From Actinoallomurus sp045806665 (GTDB lineage Bacteria; Actinomycetota; Actinomycetes; Streptosporangiales; Streptosporangiaceae), in the NCBI GenBank assembly GCA_045806665.1, contig JBJMIW010000281.1, forward strand, positions 1 through 11,076: a DNA stretch of 11,076 nt. Reading direction: 5' to 3'. A program made the translations under genes and the position numbers. The notes under the pieces were generated by a model. The model was not told where the DNA came from and did not search any database. It was given only the letters and a program-made list of their open reading frames with translations. Of the stretch, positions 5,385 to 11,076 are shown piece by piece (within the stretch, counting starts at the first letter, position 1; each line of letters starts with the position of its first letter).

Positions 5385-6986
5385 GTGCCGAACGACGTCT
5401 CACGGCGGCGTCTTCACCTGGCGGCGGTCTGCGTCGCGGGGCTGGTCGTCCTCGACGTTCCCCCGGGTTCGGCGCAGGGCGTGGCCGGACGGGGGCCGCG
5501 GCCGAGGCCGAGCAACAGCGCCCCCGCCGGTCCCAAATGGGAGGCGCCGCGCGAACCACCGCAGGCCAAGCGGGCGACCGGCCCGTACCTCGCCTATGTG
5601 GCGCTGGCCGGCGGGTACACCGTGGCCACCGTCGACGTCACGGCGCACCGGATCGTCGCCGGCAGGATCGGCACGGACGCGGCGCAGGGCGTGGCGGCGA
5701 CACCGGACGGCACCAAGCTGTACATCGCGGACACCGGCCAGTACGACATGCTGGTCGTCGAGGCGGCAGGCGGTTCGACACGCTCCCTCCACGTCGGCCC
5801 GTTCCCCCACGACGTGGCGATCTCCCCCGGCGGAAGGAAGGTGTACGCGACGGTCACCGGCGGGGACACCGGGAGTGGCGGTTCGGACACCGTCGCAGTG
5901 ATCGATACCCGGTCCGACAAGGTGACGCGCCACATCCGGGTCGGCAACGCGCCGCGGCAGGTCGTGTTCGCGGCGGGCGGGGCGCGAGCGTACGTCACGT
6001 ACGACTCCGGCGTGGCGGTGCTGGACGCGCGGAAGGACCGCCTGATCCGCACGATCCGCGACACGGCGGGCCCGCAGGGGATCGCGGTGGACCCGGCGGG
6101 CCGGACGCTGTACGTGACGGAACCACGGGCGGACACGGTCTCGGTGATCGACGCGGCGAGCGGCCGCGTACTGGCCCGGATCCCCGTTCCGGACCAGCCG
6201 TGGGGTGTCGCGGTGTCGCCCGACGGCGCCAAGGCGTACGTCAGCCGGATGAACGCCGATGCCGTCGCGGTGATCGACACGGCCGCGCGGAAGATCCGGC
6301 GGACGGTCGCGGTCGGCAGGCTTCCGTCGGTGGTGGCGATCACGCCCGACGGTACGGAGGCGTGGGTCGGCAATGTCATGTCCGGGAGCATCTCGGTGAT
6401 CAGGACGGCGTCGGACGCGGTGATCGCGACGATCACCCCGGGCCCCGGAGCCAAGCCGGTGCATGCGGCTCCGCTCGGCATCGCCTTCGCCAGGAACCCC
6501 GATGAGACGTCACCCGAAGCCCGCCGTCCCACGGAGACCGGGCCCAAGGCGGGGCGCGCGCCTCCGCTCGGATCTGCCGACGGTCGTCTACCGGAGCTGG
6601 TCGATCATCACGACGGCGTACGGCCGTTCGTGTTCGGCGACCGCGGCCCGGCGGCGCCGCTCGATGTCTTCGGCCGCGCACGTGACCGCGACCACGAGTT
6701 CCCCGAGGTCGGTGGCGCCGGGACAGCGGCACATGGCGTTCTCCAGGACGAGTTCGATCTTCGACCCGCCGCGGAGGACCCGGCGGAGGGCGACGGTGGA
6801 GCGGCGTCCCTCCTCAGCGGCGGTACGCCGGACCGTGCGGACACGTGGGTGGGCACCGTGGTGTCCGGCGCCGTCTCGGCGATCGGTACGCCCGACACGG
6901 TGATCGCGACGATCGCGACAGGGACGGATGCCGAGCCGCTGGACGCCGAGCCGCTCGGTATGGCGTTCGCCCGGAGCGCCGGCTGA
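5385..6986 (+). CDS. exported YVTN-type beta-propeller protein with aberrant C-terminal extension
   Basis: GTG start with GGAAGGGA seven bases upstream. The N-terminus has a twin-arginine-like signal (SRRRLHLAAVCVAGLVVL) and a Pro-rich linker. Residues about 66-370 hold repeats of roughly 43 residues with the hallmark DTVSVIDAASG, GVAVSPDG and YVS/YVT motifs, enough for one complete seven-bladed propeller. Such surface proteins mostly bind partners or matrix; the phospholipase partner is suggested only by operon position. The oddity is after residue 373. About 110 residues of low-complexity, non-repeat sequence (375-485) coincide with an antisense coding fragment. They are followed by WVGTVVSGAVSAIGTPDTV (488-506) through GMAFAR, a diverged copy of the seventh blade (327-370). 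The C-terminal 160 residues are probably a rearrangement product. Confidence 0.85.
   Translation: MPNDVSRRRLHLAAVCVAGLVVLDVPPGSAQGVAGRGPRPRPSNSAPAGPKWEAPREPPQAKRATGPYLAYVALAGGYTVATVDVTAHRIVAGRIGTDAAQGVAATPDGTKLYIADTGQYDMLVVEAAGGSTRSLHVGPFPHDVAISPGGRKVYATVTGGDTGSGGSDTVAVIDTRSDKVTRHIRVGNAPRQVVFAAGGARAYVTYDSGVAVLDARKDRLIRTIRDTAGPQGIAVDPAGRTLYVTEPRADTVSVIDAASGRVLARIPVPDQPWGVAVSPDGAKAYVSRMNADAVAVIDTAARKIRRTVAVGRLPSVVAITPDGTEAWVGNVMSGSISVIRTASDAVIATITPGPGAKPVHAAPLGIAFARNPDETSPEARRPTETGPKAGRAPPLGSADGRLPELVDHHDGVRPFVFGDRGPAAPLDVFGRARDRDHEFPEVGGAGTAAHGVLQDEFDLRPAAEDPAEGDGGAASLLSGGTPDRADTWVGTVVSGAVSAIGTPDTVIATIATGTDAEPLDAEPLGMAFARSAG
6588..6821 (-). pseudogene. antisense remnant of an unidentified gene inside the propeller gene
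   Basis: On the minus strand a frame ending at TAG (6588-6590) reads about 78 codons with natural composition and nearly all third positions G or C. Motifs include VLRGGSKIELVLEN, AMCRCPG, a coiled-coil-like AAEDIERRRRAAVAEHE and ERPYAVVMIDQL. The plus-strand frame over the same bases gives Asp/His/Gly-rich sequence typical of a shadow. No start codon lies in frame near the beginning of the good region (only GTC, CTC and other non-start codons), so this is a truncated gene or one whose start was lost. The protein family is not recognised. It sits between the seventh blade and its duplicated copy. Confidence 0.5.
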
Positions 6987-7003
6987 GCCTGCGCGTAAGT
7001 CGT

Positions 7004-7579
7004 TCAGCCGTCGGCGAGGACGGCCTGGACCTGGAGGCCGATCTCGATCTCGTCGCCGAGGAGGAGGCGGTCGCCCTGCAGCGGGACGTTGAACTGAATG
7101 CCGAAGTCGGAGCGCAGGATGCGCGCGGAGGCGGTGAACCCGGCGCGGAGGCCGCCCGACGGGTCGCCGCCCGTGCCGTGGAACTCGGTGAGCAGGCGGA
7201 CGGTCCGGGTGACGCCGCGGATCGTCAGGTCGCCGTCGACGTTGTAACGCGGGTGCCGGGCGCGGCGGCCGGTCTGTGCGGGGGACACGCCGGTGGCGGT
7301 GAAGGTCATCGCCGGGTGGTGTCCCACGTCCATGATCTCTGAGGAGCGGACGTGTGCGTCGCGTTCGGCGTTGCGGGTGTCGATGGAGGCGATGGCGATC
7401 TCGACGGTCGCGGTCGAGAGGAACGCGTCGTCGGCGATCTCGATGTGGCCGCCGAACTCGGTGAAGCTGCCCCGCACCGTCGTCATCAGGTGCCGGATGC
7501 TGAATGTGATCTCCGAATGTGCCGGGTCGATCTCCCACGTCCCGGCGGCGAGGCCGGGCGGGGCGGCCGTTTCGGTCAT
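7004..7579 (-). CDS. YceI-like family protein
   Basis: The 191-residue protein is a complete YceI domain: GTWEIDPAHSEITFSIRHL at 13-31, GSFTEFGG, the acidic strand TVEIAIASIDTRNAERDAHVRS, the FTATGV strand, the DLTIRGVTRTV segment and the final SDFGIQFNVPL. YceI proteins form a lipocalin-like barrel that binds polyisoprenoids. This one has no signal peptide, so it acts in the cytosol as in many actinomycete homologues; its ligand is unknown. GGGAG four bases before the ATG supports the start. It converges on the propeller gene with only 17 bases between stops. A short inverted repeat lies just upstream. Confidence 0.93.
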   Translation of the reverse strand: MTETAAPPGLAAGTWEIDPAHSEITFSIRHLMTTVRGSFTEFGGHIEIADDAFLSTATVEIAIASIDTRNAERDAHVRSSEIMDVGHHPAMTFTATGVSPAQTGRRARHPRYNVDGDLTIRGVTRTVRLLTEFHGTGGDPSGGLRAGFTASARILRSDFGIQFNVPLQGDRLLLGDEIEIGLQVQAVLADG

Positions 7580-7604
7580 GTCACTCCCGTGATTGCTGCC
7601 GCCA

Positions 7605-7631
7605 AACTACGCACCAGCTCACAATGTAGTT
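7605..7631 (-). promoter_or_regulatory. possible operator upstream of the YceI-like gene
   Basis: AACTAC (7605-7610) and GTAGTT (7626-7631) are inverted with 15 bases between them, 26-52 bases before the start codon. A dimeric repressor of the MarR or HxlR type is a reasonable but unproven reader; no regulator gene is adjacent. Confidence 0.3.
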
Positions 7632-7756
7632 GAAAGAGGCGGTTAAGGCACATCGCGACCGGCGAAACGGAAGTGAACGGCCCCGTTCGGCACCCGCGAC
7701 CGCCCGGAAGGCGATCACGAGCAGGATCCGCTACCCCACGCAGCGTGTCCGCGTCG

Positions 7757-7762
7757 CATAAT
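7757..7762 (+). promoter_or_regulatory. possible -10 element of the DUF427 gene
   Basis: CATAAT matches five of six bases of TATAAT, about 50 bases before the ATG at 7815. No good -35 element is found 16-18 bases upstream. Two direct copies of CCGCGGCC (7767-7774, 7783-7790) follow and might be part of the control region. Confidence 0.3.
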
Positions 7763-7814
7763 CGTCCCGCGGCCGGCATGGACCGCGGCCGTAGATGTCT
7801 GATGGGATCGTTCC

Positions 7815-8183
7815 ATGAACACGAAGGGACATGACATCGAGGTCACGCCTGGCTCGGATCAGGTGGTGGTGCGGGTCGGGGACACGGTCGTCGCGAGTTC
7901 CTCACGGCCGGTGGTGCTCACCGAGACCGGCTGCCCCGCGCGGTACTACCTGCCGCCAGAGGACGTGACGATGGACCTGCTCAAGCCGTCGGCGACGACC
8001 TCGCACTGCCCGTTCAAGGGTGACGCCGCCTACTGGTCGGTACAGACCCATGACGGCGCGGTCGAGGACGTGGTGTGGTCCTACCCGGAGCCGTTCCCCA
8101 GGGTCGAGCGCATCGCGGGACTGTTCGCCTTCTGGGCCGAGAAGCCGGGCGTCACCCTCGAGGTGAACGGCCGGCCCGCGTAG
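7815..8183 (+). CDS. DUF427 domain protein
   Basis: The 122-residue protein is a single DUF427 (PF04248) domain: VRVGDTVVASSSRPVVLTET at 20-39, then CPARYYLPPEDVTMDLL, the TSHCPFKGDAAYWSV core (61-75) and the C-terminal VWSYPEP and GLFAFW motifs. The family is widespread in actinomycetes and has a small beta-rich fold. The name nucleotidyltransferase sometimes attached to it is not supported by a known reaction. It is cytosolic and apparently monocistronic. The ribosome site is weak (GATGGGATC before the ATG), but the ATG fits the usual start of the domain. Confidence 0.9.
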   Translation: MNTKGHDIEVTPGSDQVVVRVGDTVVASSSRPVVLTETGCPARYYLPPEDVTMDLLKPSATTSHCPFKGDAAYWSVQTHDGAVEDVVWSYPEPFPRVERIAGLFAFWAEKPGVTLEVNGRPA

Positions 8184-8199
8184 TCCCCGGCCTTCGGTG

Positions 8200-8215
8200 C
8201 GGCGGGAACCCGCCG
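8200..8215 (+). terminator. hairpin after the DUF427 gene
   Basis: CGGCGG (8200-8205) and CCGCCG (8210-8215) form a six-pair stem with loop GAAC, 17 bases after the stop. There is no T tract; termination is inferred from position. Confidence 0.4.
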
Positions 8216-8306
8216 ACCAGCATCATCACGCGCGCTGATGGCCCAGGGCGTGCATAACGCTCGGTAAAGGTGATCGACGCGCCGGACTACCCGGAACGCC
8301 CCCGCC

Positions 8307-8354
8307 GGTGATCGCCGAGAATCTCGTACGCGTCCGACCATCGACGCGATCACC
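8307..8354 (-). terminator. possible hairpin at the end of the peptidase gene
   Basis: GCGATCACC (8346-8354), which overlaps the peptidase stop codon, is the inverse of GGTGATCGC (8307-8315), giving nine pairs around a 30-base loop. A further GGTGATCG at 8269-8276 could compete for pairing. The long loop and lack of a T tract make the call weak. The rest of 8216-8349 shows no gene. Confidence 0.3.
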
Positions 8355-10476
8355 AGTGTGGTGCCGCACTCTCGTGCGGACGTGTACTCGCCCCTTTCGG
8401 TGACAGACCGGTGTGTTCGCCGATGAAGGCCAGCAGGTCCGCGGTCAGGGCGCGTTCTTTGCTTGCGGGCGAGGCGGCGTGAGCGGTGTCGGGTTCTCGA
8501 CGCATGAGGATCGGCCGGTCGCTGCTGGTGGCGTGTTGGAGAGCCGCGCACATTTTGGTGACGTGGGCCTCTCCGGTCTGCAGGTCGGTGACCGCACCGG
8601 TGAGGAGGAACGCGGGATAGGGGGTTCCGGGCGTGACGTTGTGGTAGGGCGAGTATCCGAGGAGCCATTGGAGTTGTTCGGGTTGGGAGGCGGACCCGAA
8701 TTCCTCGGTCCATGTGCTTCCCAGACCGAACCGTTCGTAGCGCACCATGTCGCATAGCGGCCCTGCGGCGATGACCGCGGCGTACAGGTCCGGTCGCTGG
8801 GTGGCGGCCGCGGTGACCAGTAGTCCGCCGCCGGATTGGCCATAGATCGCCAGTTGGTCGCGGGTGGTTCGACCGGTATCGATGAGCCAGGTCGCTGCGT
8901 CGTTGAAGTCGCTGATCGCGCGGTGTTTGTACGGTCCGCGGCCGGCGTCGTGCCAGTGTTGGCCTGCTTCGCCGCCGCCGCGTACGCAGGCGACCGCATA
9001 GGTGCCGCCGGTGCTGACCCAGGCGGCCGCCATGGGGAAGAACCATGGGCGCATCGGCATGCCGAAGCTGCCGTAGCCGTAAAGGAGCGTGGGGCGGGGG
9101 CCCTGCTGTTCTCCGGCCGGGGTGAACAGGAAGAGTGTGACCTTGGTGCCGTCGCCGGCGTGATACCGAACGCTCCGGCTGCGGATTTCTGGCGTATGTC
9201 CGGCTGCCGTGGCCCCGGTTTCTTGTTGCACCGTTCCGCTCGTGGCGTCGTAGCGATAGATGGTCGGGGGTGTGACCGCGTCGCAGTAGCCGAACCAGGC
9301 CTGGCGTCCGTGTGGGATGTTCGTGCGCAGGGAGGATACGACGCCCGCGCCGGGAAGGGGCAGGCGGGTGAGCAGTCGGCCGCTGGTGAGGTCGTGCAGT
9401 GTCACGGTGGAGATGCCGTGGCGGGCACGTGCCACCAGCAGGAGGGGCCGCGGAAGTGCCGGGTCGTCCAGGACGAGACACTCGTCCAGAGGTGCCTGGG
9501 GATCTTCGGGTATCAGGGTGCGCCATGCAGCCGGGTCGGTATCGTGCCGGTGCGCCGTGCAGATGCGGCCGCACGGGGCCTGATAGTCGGTGACCAGCAA
9601 CAGGCGGTCGTCCGCGAGGAACCGTGGCAGAACACGGGCCCCTGTGGCGCGCCCATCCACGATCTTGGTGAAGCGCGGGGCTTCCGGATCGATGAGTTCG
9701 GCAATGTACACATCGTTGGGTGAGGCGGGCCCCGACATCGCAGTGATCGCCAGATGACGGCCGTCGGCGCTGACCGTGAGCCCGTAATAGTGGTCCGGGG
9801 CGTCGTCGCCGCCGAACACGACCACGTCGGCCTGCCAGGGCGTACCGATCCGATGCAACCTCACCCGCCGGTGCAAACGCATGTCGCCGGGGGCCAGACC
9901 CTCATCAGGAACTCGGCTGACGTAGTAGAACGAGTCCCCTCCCGGCAGCCACGCGACCGAGGTGTTACGAGCGCGCGGCAGCGGCCCGTCCACCGCTTCG
10001 CCGGTACGCACATCCAGCACCACGATGTCGCTGCCGGGCTGCTCGGCAACCTCCATTTGGACGGCCACACGTTCACCCTCGCGGGATGGCCACCAGTCAT
10101 ACAGTCCGGTATGGCCGGACGGGTCGATCTCTACCGGATCGACCAGGACCCGCCTGTTCCCCTTGGCGTCGATGACGAGCAGGCGCCGTTGCTCATCCTC
10201 ACGCAACTGCTCGGCAAGGAACATGGTCGGACCACGCACCATCGGAGGCTCCGAGACGCCGAAGGATGACACTTCATCCACCAAAGACGCCCACGCTTGC
10301 TGATCACTCCATCCGGCGCGACACGCGCGGAAGAGACGATCCTGGGCTGCGCCCCAGTCCCGTACGTCCGCATCAGCGCTGTCTTCCAGCCACCGATAGG
10401 GATCGGCGACCGGGAATCCGAACAGATCCTCGACCACGTCGCCGCGCCGAGCGGCAGGGTAGAACAGTCGCGCCAC
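8350..10476 (-). CDS. prolyl oligopeptidase family serine peptidase (S9)
   Basis: Cleaves short peptides, typically after proline, in the cytosol; no signal peptide is seen. From the GTG start the protein has 708 residues, the usual length. It opens with ARLFYPAARRGDVVEDLFG and VADPYRWLED, the S9A N-terminal wrap, followed by a beta-propeller of about 300 residues that restricts access to small substrates. The alpha/beta-hydrolase domain has LLYGYGSFG, VRGGGEAG and GQSGGGLL with Ser548, Asp631 (VTDLQ) and His666 (DTAHAAS), so the triad is intact. GTG at 10476 is chosen because GGAGGGGG lies five bases upstream; an in-frame ATG at 10506 has no ribosome site but would add ten residues. The gene follows a small peptide gene and a conserved hairpin on the same strand. 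Confidence 0.92.
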   Translation of the reverse strand: MARLFYPAARRGDVVEDLFGFPVADPYRWLEDSADADVRDWGAAQDRLFRACRAGWSDQQAWASLVDEVSSFGVSEPPMVRGPTMFLAEQLREDEQRRLLVIDAKGNRRVLVDPVEIDPSGHTGLYDWWPSREGERVAVQMEVAEQPGSDIVVLDVRTGEAVDGPLPRARNTSVAWLPGGDSFYYVSRVPDEGLAPGDMRLHRRVRLHRIGTPWQADVVVFGGDDAPDHYYGLTVSADGRHLAITAMSGPASPNDVYIAELIDPEAPRFTKIVDGRATGARVLPRFLADDRLLLVTDYQAPCGRICTAHRHDTDPAAWRTLIPEDPQAPLDECLVLDDPALPRPLLLVARARHGISTVTLHDLTSGRLLTRLPLPGAGVVSSLRTNIPHGRQAWFGYCDAVTPPTIYRYDATSGTVQQETGATAAGHTPEIRSRSVRYHAGDGTKVTLFLFTPAGEQQGPRPTLLYGYGSFGMPMRPWFFPMAAAWVSTGGTYAVACVRGGGEAGQHWHDAGRGPYKHRAISDFNDAATWLIDTGRTTRDQLAIYGQSGGGLLVTAAATQRPDLYAAVIAAGPLCDMVRYERFGLGSTWTEEFGSASQPEQLQWLLGYSPYHNVTPGTPYPAFLLTGAVTDLQTGEAHVTKMCAALQHATSSDRPILMRREPDTAHAASPASKERALTADLLAFIGEHTGLSPKGASTRPHESAAPHW

Positions 10477-10510
10477 CAACGCCCCCTCCGACACATCGCC
10501 TGACATGAAG

Positions 10511-10546
10511 CGGGGTACCGCGGCCTTCGCTCGCCGCAGTACCCCG
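10511..10546 (-). terminator. intercistronic hairpin, copy 1 (attenuator-like)
   Basis: Thirteen pairs: 10511-10523 with 10534-10546, with one G-U wobble in the transcript, and a ten-base loop CGAGCGAAGG (RNA sense). It begins ten bases after the peptide stop and ends just before the peptidase start region. There is no T tract. It is repeated at 10914-10953 with a compensatory pair change. Such hairpins between a precursor peptide and its enzyme gene usually lower downstream expression or stabilise the upstream message. Confidence 0.6.
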
Positions 10547-10671
10547 GTTCGATCGGCTAGGACTCGCCGCGAAGAATCTCCTGCTGCCAGCCGCGTACGC
10601 CCCCGAAGCGGGGAGCCGGACTGTTGCAACTGTAAGCCAGGTAGCCATTCATGACAGCCTCCCGGATCCCG
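10515..10671. repeat. 157-bp direct repeat, copy 1
   Basis: Aligns without gaps to 10920-11076 at an offset of 405 bp, with about 11 differences (about 93% identity). All differences are in the left half (hairpin and peptide 3' end); the last 80 or so bases, covering most of the peptide gene and its ribosome site, are identical. Weaker similarity continues left through the peptidase ATG region (about 10498). Confidence 0.95.
10557..10652 (-). CDS. small peptide gene, copy 1 (precursor-like)
   Basis: Encodes 31 residues from ATG at 10652 to TAG at 10557-10559. A near-ideal ribosome site, GGGAGG (10658-10663), sits five bases before the ATG. The peptide starts MNGYLAYSCNSPAP and contains RFGGVRGWQQ (15-24) and an acidic end ILRGES. 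It has one Cys (9), two Pro (12, 14), one Trp (22) and several Gly, no membrane segment and no standard signal. The copy at 10962-11057 encodes the same peptide except Glu25 to Asp; the other codon differences are silent, which supports real translation. It precedes the peptidase gene on the same strand, separated by a hairpin. A RiPP precursor, signalling peptide or regulatory leader peptide are all possible; I recognise no known family. Confidence 0.7.
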   Translation of the reverse strand: MNGYLAYSCNSPAPRFGGVRGWQQEILRGES

Positions 10672-10818
10672 TAACGTTCGCCCGAAATCGGCGTTTACAA
10701 CGACAACCATCTCCGCGTCCACGATCGATAAACCAGACGTTCGTCTTGACGCTGCGCGCCGATCTCCCCAGATCCTCTGTGCGCGCGGACCGCAGTACCG
10801 GCCGGCAGAACGCGGTAT
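10672..10818. other. spacer and probable promoter region of the downstream module
   Basis: No gene is supported here. It should contain the promoter for peptide copy 1 and the peptidase. On the minus strand TTGTAA and the A/T-richer GTTTATCGATC (about 10700-10735) are candidates, but no convincing -35/-10 pair is seen. Its counterpart upstream of copy 2 lies outside the window. Confidence 0.35.
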
Positions 10819-10911
10819 TCAGATTGATGTCGGGCCCATGCAATCCCGAACGTTTCCAGCCGACGCCTGCGGATCTTCGGGTATCAGGGTGCGCCATGCC
10901 CAGCCCGACAT
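10819..10911 (-). pseudogene. deleted remnant of a second prolyl oligopeptidase gene
   Basis: From ATG at 10911 the frame reads MSG, matching the in-frame ATG at 10506 of the intact peptidase gene, then jumps to AWRTLIPEDPQA, identical to peptidase residues 317-328. It then leaves homology and stops at 10819. At DNA level 29 bases (10871-10899) are identical to 9500-9528 inside the peptidase gene, and 35 match with one difference. An internal deletion therefore removed most of the propeller coding region, and the hydrolase domain is also gone. The strong ribosome site of the intact gene (GGAGGGGG) is lost, so this is not expected to make a product. Confidence 0.75.
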
Positions 10912-10913
10912 GG

Positions 10914-10953
10914 GCCGAGGTACTGCGGCCTTCGCTCACCGCAGTACCTCGGC
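10914..10953 (-). terminator. intercistronic hairpin, copy 2
   Basis: Perfect fifteen-pair stem: 10914-10928 with 10939-10953, ten-base loop UGAGCGAAGG in the transcript, nearly identical to copy 1. Relative to copy 1 one G-C pair has become A-U on both sides and one G-U has become A-U, so base pairing is preserved. It starts eight bases after the stop of peptide copy 2. No T tract. Confidence 0.65.
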
Positions 10954-11076
10954 TCCCTCAGTTAGGACTCGCCACGCAGAATGTCCTGCTGCCAGCCGCG
11001 TACGCCCCCGAAGCGGGGAGCCGGACTGTTGCAACTGTAAGCCAGGTAGCCATTCATGACAGCCTCCCGGATCCCG
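10920..11076. repeat. 157-bp direct repeat, copy 2 (runs to window edge)
   Basis: Second copy of the 10515-10671 repeat. Identity is still complete at the window end, so the duplicated unit extends further and includes the promoter side of the module. The offset of 405 bp reflects the deletion of the peptidase in this unit. Confidence 0.95.
10962..11057 (-). CDS. small peptide gene, copy 2 (precursor-like)
   Basis: Same 31-residue peptide as copy 1 except Asp at position 25 instead of Glu. It has the same GGGAGG ribosome site (11063-11068) five bases before ATG 11057 and ends in TAA (10962-10964) rather than TAG. Its 3' half differs from copy 1 by two silent changes, the conservative E/D change and a stop-codon change. 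It is followed by hairpin copy 2 and the peptidase remnant, so it has lost its own enzyme gene and would depend on the intact peptidase downstream. Confidence 0.7.
   Translation of the reverse strand: MNGYLAYSCNSPAPRFGGVRGWQQDILRGES

Noticed and set aside
4580..5559. Antisense open frames opposite the phospholipase gene
   Set aside because: Arg/Val/Asp- or Arg/Pro-rich mirrored sequence without motifs; the sense gene is unambiguous.
8269..8354. Three occurrences of GGTGATCG (two direct, one inverted) as a regulatory array
   Set aside because: Spacing is irregular and GATC-containing octamers are common. Only the pair overlapping the peptidase stop was kept, as a weak hairpin candidate.
8081..9574. 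A long minus-strand open frame overlapping the peptidase in another frame
   Set aside because: The translation is Arg/His/Pro/Thr-rich without domains, while the overlapping frame is a clear prolyl oligopeptidase with an intact triad.
10477..10722. N-terminal extension of the peptidase to an ATG at 10722
   Set aside because: The extension reads through the peptide gene and hairpin in the wrong frame and has no S9 homology. Homology begins at ARLFYPAARR just after the GTG with a strong ribosome site.
10649..10939. A 96-codon minus-strand frame covering the spacer between the two repeat copies
   Set aside because: It is Arg/Ser/Gly-rich, uses the peptidase remnant in a non-homologous frame and has no recognisable content.
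10515..11076. The two direct repeats as CRISPR or insertion-sequence ends
   Set aside because: The repeats are about 157 bp, contain coding sequence and a hairpin, lack regular spacers, have no terminal inverted repeats, and no transposase is nearby.

Overview
This is chromosomal DNA of a high-GC actinomycete. The genes show strong G/C bias at third codon positions, strong GGAG-type ribosome sites and GTG starts, and a pdtaR-like regulator lies near pyruvate kinase as in several actinomycetes. The genus cannot be fixed from the window; a Streptosporangiales- or Streptomyces-like organism fits.

Left part (1-2950): the N-terminus of a minus-strand ANTAR-type response regulator, a tRNA with a Leu(CAA) anticodon but a short variable loop, a strong intrinsic terminator, and a free-standing LAGLIDADG homing-endonuclease-like gene with an N-terminal helix-turn-helix. 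Its stop codon directly abuts that of an unknown 61-residue gene on the other strand. Then comes minus-strand pyruvate kinase (pyk). Its upstream region holds a 5'-UTR hairpin and a palindrome that closely resembles the DasR/NagR (N-acetylglucosamine repressor) site.

Middle part (2950-8200): a DJ-1/PfpI-family gene (minus); then a plus-strand pair encoding a Tat-exported phospholipase C-type phosphoesterase and an exported YVTN beta-propeller protein. The propeller gene has an unusual 3' end: after seven complete blades it runs through an antisense fragment of another gene and finishes with a diverged extra copy of its last blade. A YceI-like gene (minus) and a DUF427 gene (plus) follow, divergently arranged.

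Right part (8200-11076): the most unusual region. A minus-strand prolyl-oligopeptidase gene (S9 family, intact triad) is preceded by a 31-residue peptide gene with an excellent ribosome site and a strong intercistronic hairpin. The peptide gene and hairpin are repeated 405 bp upstream, with one conservative amino-acid change and a compensatory change in the hairpin. The upstream copy is followed by a short in-frame remnant of the peptidase gene. The whole peptide-hairpin-peptidase module was therefore duplicated and one peptidase was later deleted. This looks like a small peptide/processing-peptidase system (RiPP-like or signalling), and it may continue beyond the window. No modification enzyme or transporter is visible, so its function is inference.
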